Source: Hofstenia miamia
Lineage: Eukaryota > Xenacoelomorpha > Acoela
Length of the DNA stretch: 64,000 nucleotides
Assembly (NCBI GenBank): GCA_004352715.1
Contig: SCFE01000118.1
Coordinates: 215,647-279,646 of the forward strand
Direction of reading: 5' to 3'
Shown here: positions 1-13,689 of the stretch, one piece after another
Numbering within the stretch: position 1 is the stretch's first letter
How the letters are laid out: each line of letters begins with the position of its first letter
Notes under the pieces: generated by a model
Told to the model about the DNA's origin: nothing
Databases searched by the model: none
Seen by the model: only the letters and a program-made list of their open reading frames with translations
Program-made: the position numbers and the translations under genes

Positions 1-349
1 ATAGAGTTGGCTTCGAGTACTCTAAATGTCGAGTTTTGTTTTTGGACATTGAGTCGAGTTCAAATACTCGGATAAAATTCGAACCGTCCACTCGAATTAA
101 GTACTTCCCAGGGCCCTAGCAACAGCTCAATCAAGGAATCTTAATTTATTAAGACAAATGCATTTAAATGCAAAGCATAATGAACATATTTCCTAAGTGT
201 AATTATATTAAAAGTAGAGACGTGCGTAGCCACAAATTTTGTTTCGTTACATCGGTAAATTTTTCAATCTCTGACCTGGCGCAATGTTGTGAGATTTGGT
301 AATGTTCTCATTGGTCTTAGTTCCATACATCCACTTCGGGAGGAAGATA

Positions 350-385
<36 letters not shown>

Positions 386-536
386 NNNNNNNNNNNNNNN
401 NNNNNNNNNNNNNNNNNNNNNNNNNNNNNNNNNNNNNNNNNNNNNNNNNNNNNNNNNNNNNNNNNNNNNNNNNNNNNNNNNNNNNNNNNNNNNNNNNNNN
501 NNNNNNNNNNNNNNNNNNNNNNNNNNNNNNNNNNNN

Positions 537-568
<32 letters not shown>

Positions 569-1019
569 GCATAAACAATTTGCTAATTTAAATTTCGTAA
601 AACATAATTCAATACAGCATTAAAATTAGAAATTCGAAAACATAATTGAATTTAATAAATAATATAAATGAGATTTCATTATAAAAACGAAAATTAATGT
701 GTCAGTTGACTAAAAGATTGACAAAACAGCGTTTCTTTGTAAAACAAAGTCTTGTTTAAAATGCTGAATTAATTGTACCATTGAAGACATTTCACTTCGC
801 AAATCTAAACAATAATTCCAATTTGCATAACATAAGGTAACCAATTGCTGCTATAGCCTTTAATTTAATAGCTTCCGAATTGTAACTAATTCAAACACTG
901 CGAGAAATAAATGAGAAAAAACGCGATTTATAAAAAAGAAATTTAGAGAGGTGGGCAGTTTGGAAGACGGAGTATTTCATCATTAGGAGCTTTGGTCACG
1001 ATTCGCGAATTTTATCTTT
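1..1019. other. Upstream flank with TA microsatellite and gap
   Basis: AT-rich flank of the ARNT-type gene. A (TA)n tract at about 352-566 is interrupted by an assembly gap of unknown sequence (386-536). I see no coding exon. The short open frames crossing the tract are only translations of the TA repeat and Ns. Confidence 0.7.
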
Positions 1020-1249
1020 TCCGCTTAGTTAAGCAAGATAAAAACGGGAACAATAGAATATCTGTCAGGGTAGGATTAGTATAAACGGGCTCGCGACACT
1101 GAGCGCTGCTTTATTAAATTTCTTTTCCCACTCTACTCCACTTTCTTGGAATCAAATGAGCCAGTAGGCTGCTCCGTCAGAAGGTCGTGCTCAGAATAAA
1201 TTACCGATTAATTACTCACCAGTACTGCTTTATCCTGATATCAAAAGAA
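1020..1249 (+). promoter_or_regulatory. Probable promoter/5' UTR of the ARNT-type gene
   Basis: This stretch is visibly richer in G+C and CpG than its surroundings (for example around 1085-1105) and lies directly upstream of the first coding exon. That composition fits a promoter and 5' leader. No TATA box or defined factor site was assigned, so the call rests on position and composition. Confidence 0.4.
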
Positions 1250-1296
1250 ATGACGACACAAACACAGGCTAAAACTGACACGGAAAAGAACATCAG
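1250..1296 (+). CDS. ARNT: ARNT exon 1 (start codon)
   Basis: ATG at 1250 opens 15 codons ([15 protein letters not shown]) plus two bases of a split arginine codon, followed by a donor CAG|GTACTT. The phase (2) matches exon 2 exactly, where the first base completes AGA and continues into [11 protein letters not shown]. The N-terminus ahead of the basic region is much shorter than in vertebrate ARNT. The support is phase, donor and position; no transcript was seen. Confidence 0.7.
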
Positions 1297-4200
1297 GTAC
1301 TTTCTTTATTCCTATTTCTCCCACGTAGTCAAACAAAAAGTCTACCAATTGTAAGATGTCTTACTTTGATAACTAGGTTGCAGTTGAGTAACAAGTTTAT
1401 TTATCGTTGTATCAAAATTGTACACTGCAACTGCAAATCGTGGTATTTATCTCCACTTTTGATCGAAATTTACTATTTTATGCATCTCTATTGAATATTT
1501 ATGTCAAATGCTAATAGTAATAATTATCTTTGAGTTTTCTATTATAATATTTTCTACCTTTTCGTTGAGTTACAAGTTACTGCGTTTTTTTACATTTGTG
1601 AAGAAATTCGTTTTAAGACTAACAAATTTACATGTAGAAACTTCTAATTATCCACTTGCAGTGCATTTATGTTCAGGGCGTATCACAGTTGAAAAGGGAG
1701 ACAGATTTTTTTGAACTGCCTCCATGAGCGAGTAAAGTGTGGGGACTTCAGGAGGCTAAGTCCCCTCATTCAAAGCAAATGATTGATAAAGCACTAAATG
1801 AAATGAACAACCCTAATAATGAACCTAAATAAAGAAGGCCAATTTAATTTTAGCCCATCCAAATCTAAAATGTTGTACTCGCCCCTGACTGCCCCACCCC
1901 GTTCATAGACTCCTAGCTCTGCCCCAAAATAATGTGCTCAACGATGCCCCATATTTTTCCACGTCCTGGATGTAAATATGTCTGCGAGAGGAGGCTTCTG
2001 AGCCATCTAACCATATAGCAAAAATAGTTTTTTTAATAAAAAACAGGTGCCCAGAAAAATTGATTAACCAAACTATTTTAGAAAATGCCTGCCTTAGAAC
2101 TGTAAATATGACTTTGCATCAGTTTTAACCCGGACCAACAATAATCTTTTATTTTTGTTGAGGAATCGTAGAGAAAAATCTCAATCGCTGCACCCTCAGA
2201 TTTCCAAAATTTTAAGTCTATTCATTTCAGATTTTATTTTCCTGTTTTAACCGGGAACATGGTCAATGGTCTACAACCAAATTTCAATATGTGACCGTGC
2301 ACTAAGAATGACACTCCCCCAACTCCTCAAAGTCAGCCTATTTTCATGAATCTCCTATTCCAAAAAACGAATTTGCAAACTTTTTCGTAAATTCAAATTG
2401 GGTAAATTTTGTTAAAAAATTCTCAATGCCATTTTTAATTACTTTGCTTGCAAAAAGCACTAAAAATCATTTTTTTGGACAAAGTTCTTGCAGTTGATAT
2501 TCGTCAAATGTCCTTCAAAATCAATGTTGTATATTTAATACTCATTCTAGCAAATATGAATATATTTCACTTCCGAGCTACTAAAGTTCATTGAAGAAAA
2601 TATTATCTGTATACCAAAATGATTCATTTGAGAATCATTAAAATTTTAACTTTAAACTTTCTATGTTCTTTATAATTGGCAAACTGTTTTTCTACATTGT
2701 CAGGAAATTTTCCAAGTCTATTTGTTAATCCTGAGATGTTGAGGTATCTATTGATGAACCTAATTTGTTGAATATTGAATATTGGGAAGTAGTAATGAAT
2801 ATGACTTGCTTCATATTTATTGTAGACACTACAATAGTTCTGAATATTGGAATACAATCTACTAAACAGATATATTATGCATTGATTTCCAACATAATGC
2901 TTAAAATTTGACTCACTAATTTTCATGAAAATTTAAATTTTAAAAAAACTTAATCTTCAACTTTCGTAATGCTTAGATAGTCAAGAGGTCGACAGGTATG
3001 GGAGCAGCAAATACATTTAATAGTTTCTTTTATGTAGATAAACTGCCCAAACTCATTAAATAATGCTATGTGGTTTAAGAACAAAAATAAAAGAGGAAAC
3101 ACCCTTTTGAGCTGCTCTCAGATTTTGGATTTAATTGTAACTAATCAAAAAATACTGACGCTAACTGAAAAAACTTTAAAACAAACAAATATCTGGCTTG
3201 AATAACGTAAACATTTTATCCGGCTGTATTTTGTGTTGTAGTGTTAATCTTTTCAGGTAGCCTTTTACTTACAGGCAATGCCTGATCTGGTAATAAATAT
3301 CACTGTGTTTGAAAACACAAATGCAGTTGTTTTAGTCTTTTTCTACTAAAACTGGTATACACAGTTGCTATCAAATTTTCAAATTTTATTAAGTTAACAT
3401 GAAAAGATTTAGACGTGTTAAATCTTGTTTTATTCAGAATTACGTGATTTCTATAAAGAAATAAGAAATATTTTTGAATTGCTTTTTTAAGTTAAAGCAT
3501 AGGCCCCACTAGCTTTTGCTAAAATATCATTACTAACAAAGTGATTCGGTTCATTGGGTTTTTCTTTCAGTTAATCACAGATGCGTTATTTTAGGTTAAT
3601 TATCGTTAGAAATCTGATTTTTATATCAATTAGACTATGTTCAGTACGTCAAAGTTGTAATTACTACTACTAAAAATATATAACTGCTTGAATATTATTC
3701 CACCATTAGATTAATTTATGATAAAGATTGTATAAATCTTATTATTTAACCCATTTCATTCCAGAATTCAGGAGATCAAAGAAACTTGATTTATTCAGTG
3801 TATAATGGTTGATATAGGCCCTATTAAGACTTTGTAAAGGTTTCATAAAAATCAATCATGGAATGTAAGCGTAAATTAATAAATTGTTATCTTCAAATTA
3901 GAAGTATTTTATTCAAAAATGTATGATGACAATATCATTACAATTACAAAACTACCACACAAAGTCACATGTTTGAGTTAATTTTAGTTAGAATGGTAAA
4001 CTTCAAAACACTGTAAATAAAACCCAAGGTTGCACTGTCCACATTGCTTCCTGGCATTTTTCATGCACATCTTGCATTTCCTTTGTTTCCCATCAGCAGT
4101 TCTTTGGGTTTTGAATTGCTATCAGTCTTCAGCAGTGCTGTTGTTGTTCAGATGAAAGTACTCCTGCAATGGCATGAACCTGTTTTTTGGGCATGATTTC

Positions 4201-7200
4201 CCTAATAATTGGACAGTCAAAGTTGAGATACAAACTCCAAAACAGTATCAAATAAAGGCGATACCCAGAAAGCAAAAGAATGCCAACAAATACCATATAA
4301 TCTTCAATGGTGCATTGAAAACTTGAATAATTCTTTTGTGCAGCATAAATTTGGCTTTGGTGTTGTATGATTTCAAATATTCCACTCATATTGAGCATAA
4401 ACAGTTCAAATGGATCTTTGACAAAAAATTTGCGAACAAGTTATTCCATGACAGGTTTGTTACTGTAGTTATCAATTGTGGGTACAGTAAGCTTGGGTGC
4501 AGATTTCTTCCATTTGGGGTTTTCTTTTCGTACTATTTTTGCACGCTTAGATTTTCTTATTGATGATTGATCTTCACTTTTATCATATGTACATGTACCT
4601 ACATAAGCTTCAACATTTCATGGCACATCCACAATTTGTGTTTCACCTATTTCTTCATCATGTAATTCTTCGGAATCACTTATTTCATCAACAGTTCTGG
4701 TGGAAGCTTTATGATATCATCAGTTTCATGTTGATAATTTGTTGGTAATTCATCTTCTATGGTTTCTAAAAACTTGTTGATATTCATAAGCTTTCTAGGT
4801 TTACTCATCTAAAAAAAGGTGAAAATTTAGTCAAAATACCACAATCCCCGATTGGGACTGTCATCATTCAACAATTCAAAAATGAATAATATAAGATAGG
4901 GAGACTAAATACAGTACGGTATGATAAATATATATACATTTATTATTTATTTGATGGGTATATTGAAATTTACAAATAAAACAAATATACAAAATCGTAA
5001 CTAGAAGTTGTGAAGTCGAAAATTGAAAAATAGTACAAATTTGAGGTGACATTTAGAACAAAAAATGTACTCAATGTAAAAGTGTATCAATGTGAAAATA
5101 AAATATTGTGTCTTTAAAATTATATAAATTAATTAATAATAATGAAACCTTCAAATAAAGAAGAAATTCCCTATATGGGGCTTGTGGCATGAAATGGGTT
5201 AAGACGCCAACATGCACTTACTACTTGTGTTAAATGACATTTTACTGAATTGTATTCTTTTAAGATTTAGTTATTAAAGTAATAAAAAGTTTATATTCAA
5301 AATACTCAGCATAAAGCTAAAAATAATGAAATCAAAAATTCAATATACCTAGAAAATCAGATTAAAAGAAATAAGAAATTAAATTTTTCCTTTTGAACTA
5401 TACACTCATATTGAATAATCATCTCGACTACTTCAAATTTTGAAGCAAATATAATCAGTTGAATTTTATATTATTTATAAATGATCTATATACGAACAAA
5501 TTTTTTGTTAAAATTACTAAGCCTCCAATTATTGTTAGTCAAACACATAAAAGTTCTTAATTGGAGATATATTTTAAGAATTTACAGTTAGAATATGTTG
5601 ACCATATCAGTTCACAACTAAGAAAAATTGCATAAAAATATTTATTCCATATGAAAAGACATACTTCTATTGCATGTTATGAGTTACAATTTTGTTTACT
5701 AGCCTTTTGCAGTGTTACAAATGGGCTGTTTTTCTGGGTCATTGAAGTTTGGATTGCATAAATTATTCAGAGTTTTTTGTAAATTGAATAAAGAAATTGA
5801 GATTAGCCTGATATGGGATTGAGTTTAAGTTTTACAGCCCAGCGCTGTACTCCTCAATAATTAACAACGGAGGAGGGGGGGGGNGGGGGGGGGGGCTCTA
5901 CGTTTGAGCACTGTATTACTATGTTATATTTTGACTAAACATAATTTCTCAACAAATAAAATCCAACACTCCACACATTAAATTAGCTTTAATAAGGAAG
6001 AGGCAAAGAAGCGAATTTAACAAAGTGGGCTGAGCCCCCTAAGCACCCCCTCGAGTACACCTAGGGTCCAGCCTATTCTTGTCTACGAGTCCACCACAGC
6101 TTCTATGAGGATAAATATTAAGATACATCTCCTGCTAATGATAAATTGATAGGAAACAAATTGAAGGCTGATGAAAAACATTTCTAAACTTTGATGATAA
6201 ATTCCTATATTTTTATCATCATTGAAGATATCAACTAATCATTTTTATGAATTATTTTTCACGTCCTTTTAATCCATTGAAAGTTTTGACAGCATTATGA
6301 AAAAACTAAAAATATTAAAGCGTGCTGCTGAATTCAATAATTATGAAATATTGTACCATTATTATCAAACATCATTTTCAACTTATTGACATTCTGCTAA
6401 ATAATGTATATTGGAAAAAGCGTTTTTTGTTGGAGTAATATAATTATTGTTTGTTAGCTATTCTATGAAAATGAATGTACTTTAAATGTCAATTGTCTTT
6501 CACACTGAGGATACGTACTTGTTACATATTTAGTTAAAATGTATTAAGAAACGACAGCTTTAAGTTTCCTTCTATAATAATTCCAATCCATTCTAATTCT
6601 ATTGCTTCGTTTTAATTATTGGACATATTTCTTGATAAGCAGTAAAAATTCTCCAGCAAACCATAGACAGAGGCAAGGATAGTATAAACTGTCCTTGACA
6701 AAGGCAATAAAAAATTGAATCATGCCATGCAGAAGAATCATAAAACAAAAAATAGACGCGTAATTTGAAACTTTGCAAGATTTCATAACATAATGCCTAA
6801 AATAATAGGGTGATATCAGAATTTAAATTTTTTAAAATTTTATTAAAAAAACACACTTAGATAGCAAACGTTGAGCCTCATCATTTGAAATATTTTGAAT
6901 TTAAAAAAATGAGTAGGATAAATTTCTTATAGTTATCAAATTTAAGTTCCTTTAAGATATAGAAAAACAAGTTGGTGTACATAAACTATTTGCTAAGTAA
7001 AATTTCGAAGATGAAAGAAATCATGTTAAATTAAATGAAGGTGGACTAATTTTAGAGAGAACCATAGCGAAATAGAACGGAGAAGAAGAAATAAGATGTC
7101 AATATACATTCAAGAATTATCAGACATGATTCCAACCTGTGCAACTCTTACTAGAAGACCGGATAAGTTAACGATCTTGCGTATGGCGGTAACTCACTTG

Positions 7201-10200
7201 AAGTCTCTCAGAGGATCCATCTCTTCAAATAGGAATGACCCTTCATGCAAACCGTCTTTCTTAACTGATCAAGAACTGAAGCAGTTGGTATTAGAGGTAA
7301 TGTGTACTCGATCTTAAGTTATTTGAAAAATCATTTTAGCTGCAATAAATTCATTTAGAACAAAAATATGAAAATCTCAATTCTCAACTTATTGTACAAT
7401 CACGTTAGCTATTATATATCATACAGTACACTTTGCTTAGAAGAGCATTGGTGGGAATGTATATTAAAAATATGTATACATATTAGTAAAAGTTGTTGTT
7501 CTACTGCAGGGATTTCAATACAATACCAAAGCTAATGCTCCATTTCCGATCTTTTCATTGTCTATAAAATTTTTGTGCTAAATGGATAAAAATGCAATGA
7601 AATTTTTTAATATCAATACATGAAATGCAATTAACTGCAAAATGGATTTTGCAATTTTAAGCGTTGATTAAATTAATTCAATTTTGATGCAAAATTAGCT
7701 ATGAATGTTGGTGTTTTAACAAACCCACTAACATGCGTTTCAAGAAGAGACATACGCAGAATTATCTGTTGAGGGCATCTCAGTCGTGATCAACTCAAAT
7801 AACCAAAAGGTGATTAAAGCCATGCGAAATTTTCAAAATATTGAAAATGCACCGCACATCTGGGTTTTTATATATTTTAATTTCTTACAGAAAATTTTTG
7901 ATTTACCAATCAAAATCAATGTTGCAAATAAGCACGGGGGATGACACATGTTTCGTTTCAGGTCTTAAACCCAATTTCAGAAATATTTAAATTTGCAATA
8001 TAATAGAAAATTTCTTCAACTCAAATACATCTAAATGAAGGCATTCTCGAAACATATTTATTTAAAAGCAAACCAACACTGAAAACTTGTGAAATGAACC
8101 TCAATAATTACTGAGCAGTTTTTCTCAATTTTCGCTTACATAAACTTCATTCAATTATACGATCCACACCATACGACACCAGGTTTAATCAAAACAAATG
8201 TTTTCTAATGAAAAATATTTTTTATTCCCTAGTTCAATACAATCAGTTTCCCAATACAAATACCAACTAAGGACTATACCAATGTATCAAAAAACGTCAA
8301 TAGCATTTCTCAATATCAGTCAGAACAAACTAAAATGGTCTTAATTCTTTCTAGCAAAATATAATGAAAATGGCAATGTATCATAAGTATATGTTCCTAT
8401 AGCCCTAGAAATTGAAGTGGAAGGAAATGAATTTCTTGACTACTTTAATAAATGACTAACTAGTTTCAATTGGCCAATTAATCATGAATTCTATAGAAAT
8501 ATTTCGTAATCTAAGAGTAAAAAACTTATTGCAAATGCTTGCTTACATTCAGATTCAACCTCAACTGGTCAATTACAAAAATCTTTTTAAAGTCACAAAA
8601 CTCCATGAATTAAGGAGTCATTGTAATTTCATTAGCATATTAGCATTTGTATTAAATTTATTAAAATTATTAATCTATCGTATAAGATGTGAAAGCAATC
8701 TTCGCGAATTTATGTCAATTTTTTATAAAAATGAATATTTGCTAGCAAAATTAGTTTAAAAACATTTAGGCTGCTGATGGCTTTTTGTTTGTTGCTAATT
8801 GTGAAGATGGACGCTTAATTTATGTTTCAGACGCAGTTTGTCCCATCCTAAACTACACCCAGGTATGCATACCCATTCTGTAAAAAGAATAGAAAAAACT
8901 TATGTAAAACAAGTTACTTAAATAATTGCTCATATGAAATTATCAGTTTGATTACGTATCTTCATCATGTGTGCTTTCATTATTGTAAAAGTGAAATTTC
9001 ATAAATCAACTATTACATTGCAAATGCGTTTATATATCCACAAAATTATTTCTTACATTCAAATTATATCATTCTTTAAGTACTAAGACATTTTCTAAAT
9101 GCTTATGTATATAAGCCCATAGAAAGAAAGTTTTGTTGTTAGGTAAAATAGCAATACTTTTATATCATAAATTTAAACTATGAATGAAATGTATAAAATA
9201 TATTATTTTACTGCTAACTCTTCTTCAATGATTTAGCAAGAAATGATGGGACACAGTTTATATGAATTTGTAACAGCTAACGACCATCCAAAACTGAGAG
9301 AACATCTTTCCACATCGGAATCTGCTGGCACTGGCAGAGTCTTAGATTTAAAAAGTACGTTAATTTTTTAAAAATAAATTCCACAATTATACCAATTCTT
9401 TTAGCTGGTACAGTAAAGAAAGAGAGCAACCACGGTATGTACATTAATCACAATGAAGTACAGTATATTGCGCCTATAAGTCCTTTTGTGTTTATGCAAT
9501 CTTGTCGCTTTAATCACTTGGTTTTTAAAGGTGTTGTCTTATGTTGGTGCTCTCTATTTATTGCGGATTGCAACATTAACACGAATGAGTTTAAAACAGT
9601 AGCTTTTCTTCAGACGAAACATCTTTTAACAATTCACATTTCATGCGATGATAAATTACAATATTTGAAAAAGCTAGATCGTACGCTCAATTAAAAAAAA
9701 ACACTAGGCAGTCAGGGTAAACGTTATCTCATTTATGCTGACCTCGACTTCCTAGGTTGAATAAACTATCAAATTGTTTTTAGCTTTGAAATTACTTCTA
9801 GAACATCATAAAATGTCACATGCAATTGTAGTGCTTTCTAGGAATTGATACAATAAATTACATTTTGTGTAGGTATTTACTTTTACAATGACTTTAGGGC
9901 AACTTGATGCCGATAAATAATGACTAATTTTGTAATCAAATGGGCTGTGTCTAAGCCGCTTTGGGCCAATGAAATGACGAAAATGGATAACTCTTTCAAA
10001 TTCTAAAATATGTAACAAATGTCACTAACCTTATAAGTTATAGGGGGCTTGATGCGAAATAATTCTGGATCAAGACGGAACTTTCTCATTCGAATGAAAC
10101 TGGGTCGAGCTCACAATCCTTTTGAAACTTGCGATAGATTTGCAGAAGCTCGAAGAAAGGCTTGCCTGCCTACTAGATTCGGAGAAGAGCTTTGTGCTGT

Positions 10201-13200
10201 TGTTCATATAACTGGATACATTAAGCAAATGCATTATTCAGGTTTGTCTTCTACTAGACTAGAAACCTTTCTAATGAATACAAGGCTACATATTCCAGAG
10301 AATCCATTTCGAAAGCATTAGGATTCTTAGTTTAATATATATATATGCTTAAGCGGACATTTAGAATTATGCAGTGCCCATAGCTAGTTACGAAGGTTAA
10401 GGAACGAAATCCTCAAAAATCATTGTATATGTATGCATCAGACTCCAAATAACAAATCATGATAGGCATATTATTAGATGCCCAAAATATATATATTATT
10501 ATGTAGATGTTGATTAAGCTCACATTTAACGCTAAGCAGAAAGCTACCTTGAATTAAAGCAATTTGATAAAATTGCATAAAACTACAAACAATTCAAATT
10601 TAATTTTTCTGGTTGCTTGATTAATTTCTAAACCTTTGGAATTTTCCAAAAACATGTGTGATAAAAACAACAACACAAAATAGTCGTCAACGTTTTCAAA
10701 TGTTTAAGATGACTTCTTGCATGGCTTATAATAACTTCCAGACGCGATAGTACATTTTCACATTCTTGTGTAGTGAAATGCCTTAGATTTTTCAAACTGC
10801 TAGTCAAGTATGTTAATCATTTGAAAGTCAGTCTGTATTAAATTTTAATGCCAATTTCTAGAAACCTTTGGAATTCGATGAATTAAAAATATTCGAATTA
10901 ATTAAAAATGTAATAAAAGGACCCATAAATTTGAGAATATCACAGAGAAGTCCACATACGTGTGTTGATTACAAATTATTTTTCAATTATTTTAACTTGT
11001 CATATCTATGCATAGCAACATTTGAAGACATTTTATGTAGGCAGCAGTATTGGTATTGAGACTGTCTCATGTAATTCTTGAATGATCAATAGGGTCTTCC
11101 AATAAACCTAAAGACCTTTTTGCGAGGCAAAGAAGACTAATCGATTATTATGGTAATTTTGATGATGCAGTAAGAATCGTGAAATTTTTAATTTGATGAT
11201 ACTTCGTTGAAATTTTATCATAATAATTTTTTAAAACTCTTAATTCTATGAAATGTTTATTTAAAAAATTATATATTTTCGTAAATTACAATGAATATAG
11301 TACAACCTAAAAATTAACTATCGTCAAAATAGTTAAAACTGTATTAATTTTGGACTTTGAAAATGTACAATTTCAATTGTATTCTTACTTTTTATTAAAA
11401 TAATTCTAGATTTGACATATGTGTATGCGTATTTCTATCATATACATGGATATAGAAAAGACATTCATTTGTAAAGTAGTAAATTGAATGATCTCACCAA
11501 TTTGTCATATTGGTTAAATTTTGGCTATGCTCCAAAAGAACTTGTGTTAGTTTTAACAACCATGTTCAAAACGTTTGCAAATATAACAATTTTTTTATGA
11601 AGCAATTAATGACTTAAGCTTCATTGTCAGGGCCTTTGTATGAACATATTACTTCTTAATACTCTAATAGTCTACATGTCTCAGGACGTCTTGGGTATGT
11701 CTTTGAGAATGGGCATAAAGACTCTCAAAATAATTATAAACTAGTACCCAAGATTAACGTAAATAATTAAAAAAAAATTGCCCTAACTAAGAATAGAACG
11801 AATGTTTTAGATAATACATGCGAGACGGATGGGGAAAACATTGCAGAGAGCTCATGTTGTCTAGTTGCACTCGCTCAGTTTCAAGTAACTAGCGCCTGTC
11901 ACGCACCCGATCTAGATGGCTCTCAACCTTTTGATTTCGTGATTAAACTTTCACTAGATGGCGCATTAAAATTTGCTGATCAGAGGTATGGAATATTTTT
12001 CTGTGTTTCTATAATTTATTTAGACTAAATGGAATACTTGGGTATGAAAGAAACTTTTTGTTTAACAAGTATCTTCATCAAATTTGTCACCCTGATGAGC
12101 AGAAATCTGTTAAAGATGCAATTGAAAAAGGTAAATTTACAATTGATAATTTCCACGTAACAAATGTCTTAACATTAAATTGTCTTTGGTGTCCTTTTAG
12201 TGGGACAACATATTTTGCTACATTTTCAAAAAATTTTCTCCTGGCCTCCGAAGAAGTTTTGAAATCGTATGAAATTAATAAATTTGGTTTGCATCATTAT
12301 TGGTTGACTTGCTTTCTTTTAATGTTAAAAAATTGTACATTAGGTAATTGCTGTAAAGAAGTACATTAATGATGAAATTGTCAATAAAAATTTAGGTTTT
12401 TGAATCAGTTTCAAAGCCTCTCTATGCTTAATATTCAGGTATTAGGGAGCAATAACTAACCTCTACTATTTACGTTTGTCATGGGTCATGTGCAAAGTCA
12501 GAGATTATAAATCTAAAAAAATCTAATGTTTAGGGTTAACTATTTCAAAAATATATATTTGTTTTTTTAATATAAAGCCGCTGACTGGATTAAATAATTG
12601 CATTTATATTTAAAGACTTCAAGAAACAGTCGAAAACCCACTTTAAATTATTGAAGAGAAAGGATAAATGTTCTTTTGAAAATATTTTTATCTGTTTTGA
12701 TGAAATACGCAAAAGTTTCCACAATTTCATAATAATTTAGGAACTAAAATTTTCTAGATGAATGAACATAATCTCTTGTACAGAGTCTAGGCAGTAATTT
12801 AAATGTGATGAATCCTCATATTCAAGCACTGCTAATTTTGAGGTTTGTCAACTGGTCAATGCTCGTTGAAGATTACTGGGAGATTTTTAGCACATGGTAT
12901 TTCCTCACAGTATGTGTCAGAAGTGATAGTTTAAAGGAATTTAATGAAGTATTACTCTGCCATTTTCGAGTTCAGATAGTCTGGCCACGAACCTAACTAA
13001 AGTCATATATTTGATAAGTTACATAATAGAATTTTCTTTTTCTGAACTTGTTTTATTGCAAAACACCCTGATACCACGAATAGCAGACTGCGCATAGTAC
13101 TACCAATATGCAAACCATGACAAATAAAAAGTGACCATTTTAACAAATTTTATAAACTCGGGTAATGCAAAACTGTATTCATGCTTGATTAAGTAGATTT

Positions 13201-13652
13201 GAAGTTGCAGCTAGTTATGGTCTAATGGACTTTGATTAGATGGGTATGTGGACCTTAGGTATGGAAGGAATTTGTATTTCTTTTAAAAATCGGAGTTTTT
13301 CTCGAAAAATAGTTAACATTTCCGTCCAGCAGCACTGTTTACAAAAAATATTTGTTGTATAAATGGCCATGTAAAATCAAAAATACTTAAGTATATAAAT
13401 CCTGCAAAGGAAGAAATCTTTCATGTACTACTGCGAACCAATTATGCAATCGATGCAGCTATAAACAACAAATAGCATATAAAAATCAACTACTAATACA
13501 CAACAATACAGAATTCTACTAAATCTGTTTTAGAAAGTGTCTGCAAAAATAGTTATTGTAAATTTAATTACCGAATTATTTTTATGCTGAAGGAATTTCA
13601 ATTCAAGAATATGAATTTATATACACTAAAAATCAAATATTTAGCCCATTGT

Positions 13653-13689
<37 letters not shown>

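Larger units (their letters stand above)
1297..7055 (+). other. ARNT intron 1
   Basis: A 5.8 kb intron running from GTACTT to an acceptor ending TTTTAG. It contains the piggyBac-like element at 3746-5202 and a poly-G tract with one N near 5873-5895. No other convincing gene is visible. A 100-codon minus-strand open frame at 2624-2926 has no recognisable motif and is probably chance in AT-rich DNA. Confidence 0.6.

Noticed and set aside
264-578. Open frames encoding Tyr-Ile repeats on both strands
   Set aside because: They are only translations of (TA)n and Ns.
2624-2926. 100-codon minus-strand frame in ARNT intron 1
   Set aside because: No recognised domain, and length is within chance expectation for an AT-rich region of this size.
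5873-5895. Poly-G tract as a G-quadruplex regulatory site
   Set aside because: It is a simple homopolymer with an N. There is no other evidence of function.
8484-8759. 91-codon open frame in ARNT intron 2
   Set aside because: AT-rich, no motif, and it lies inside a well-supported intron.
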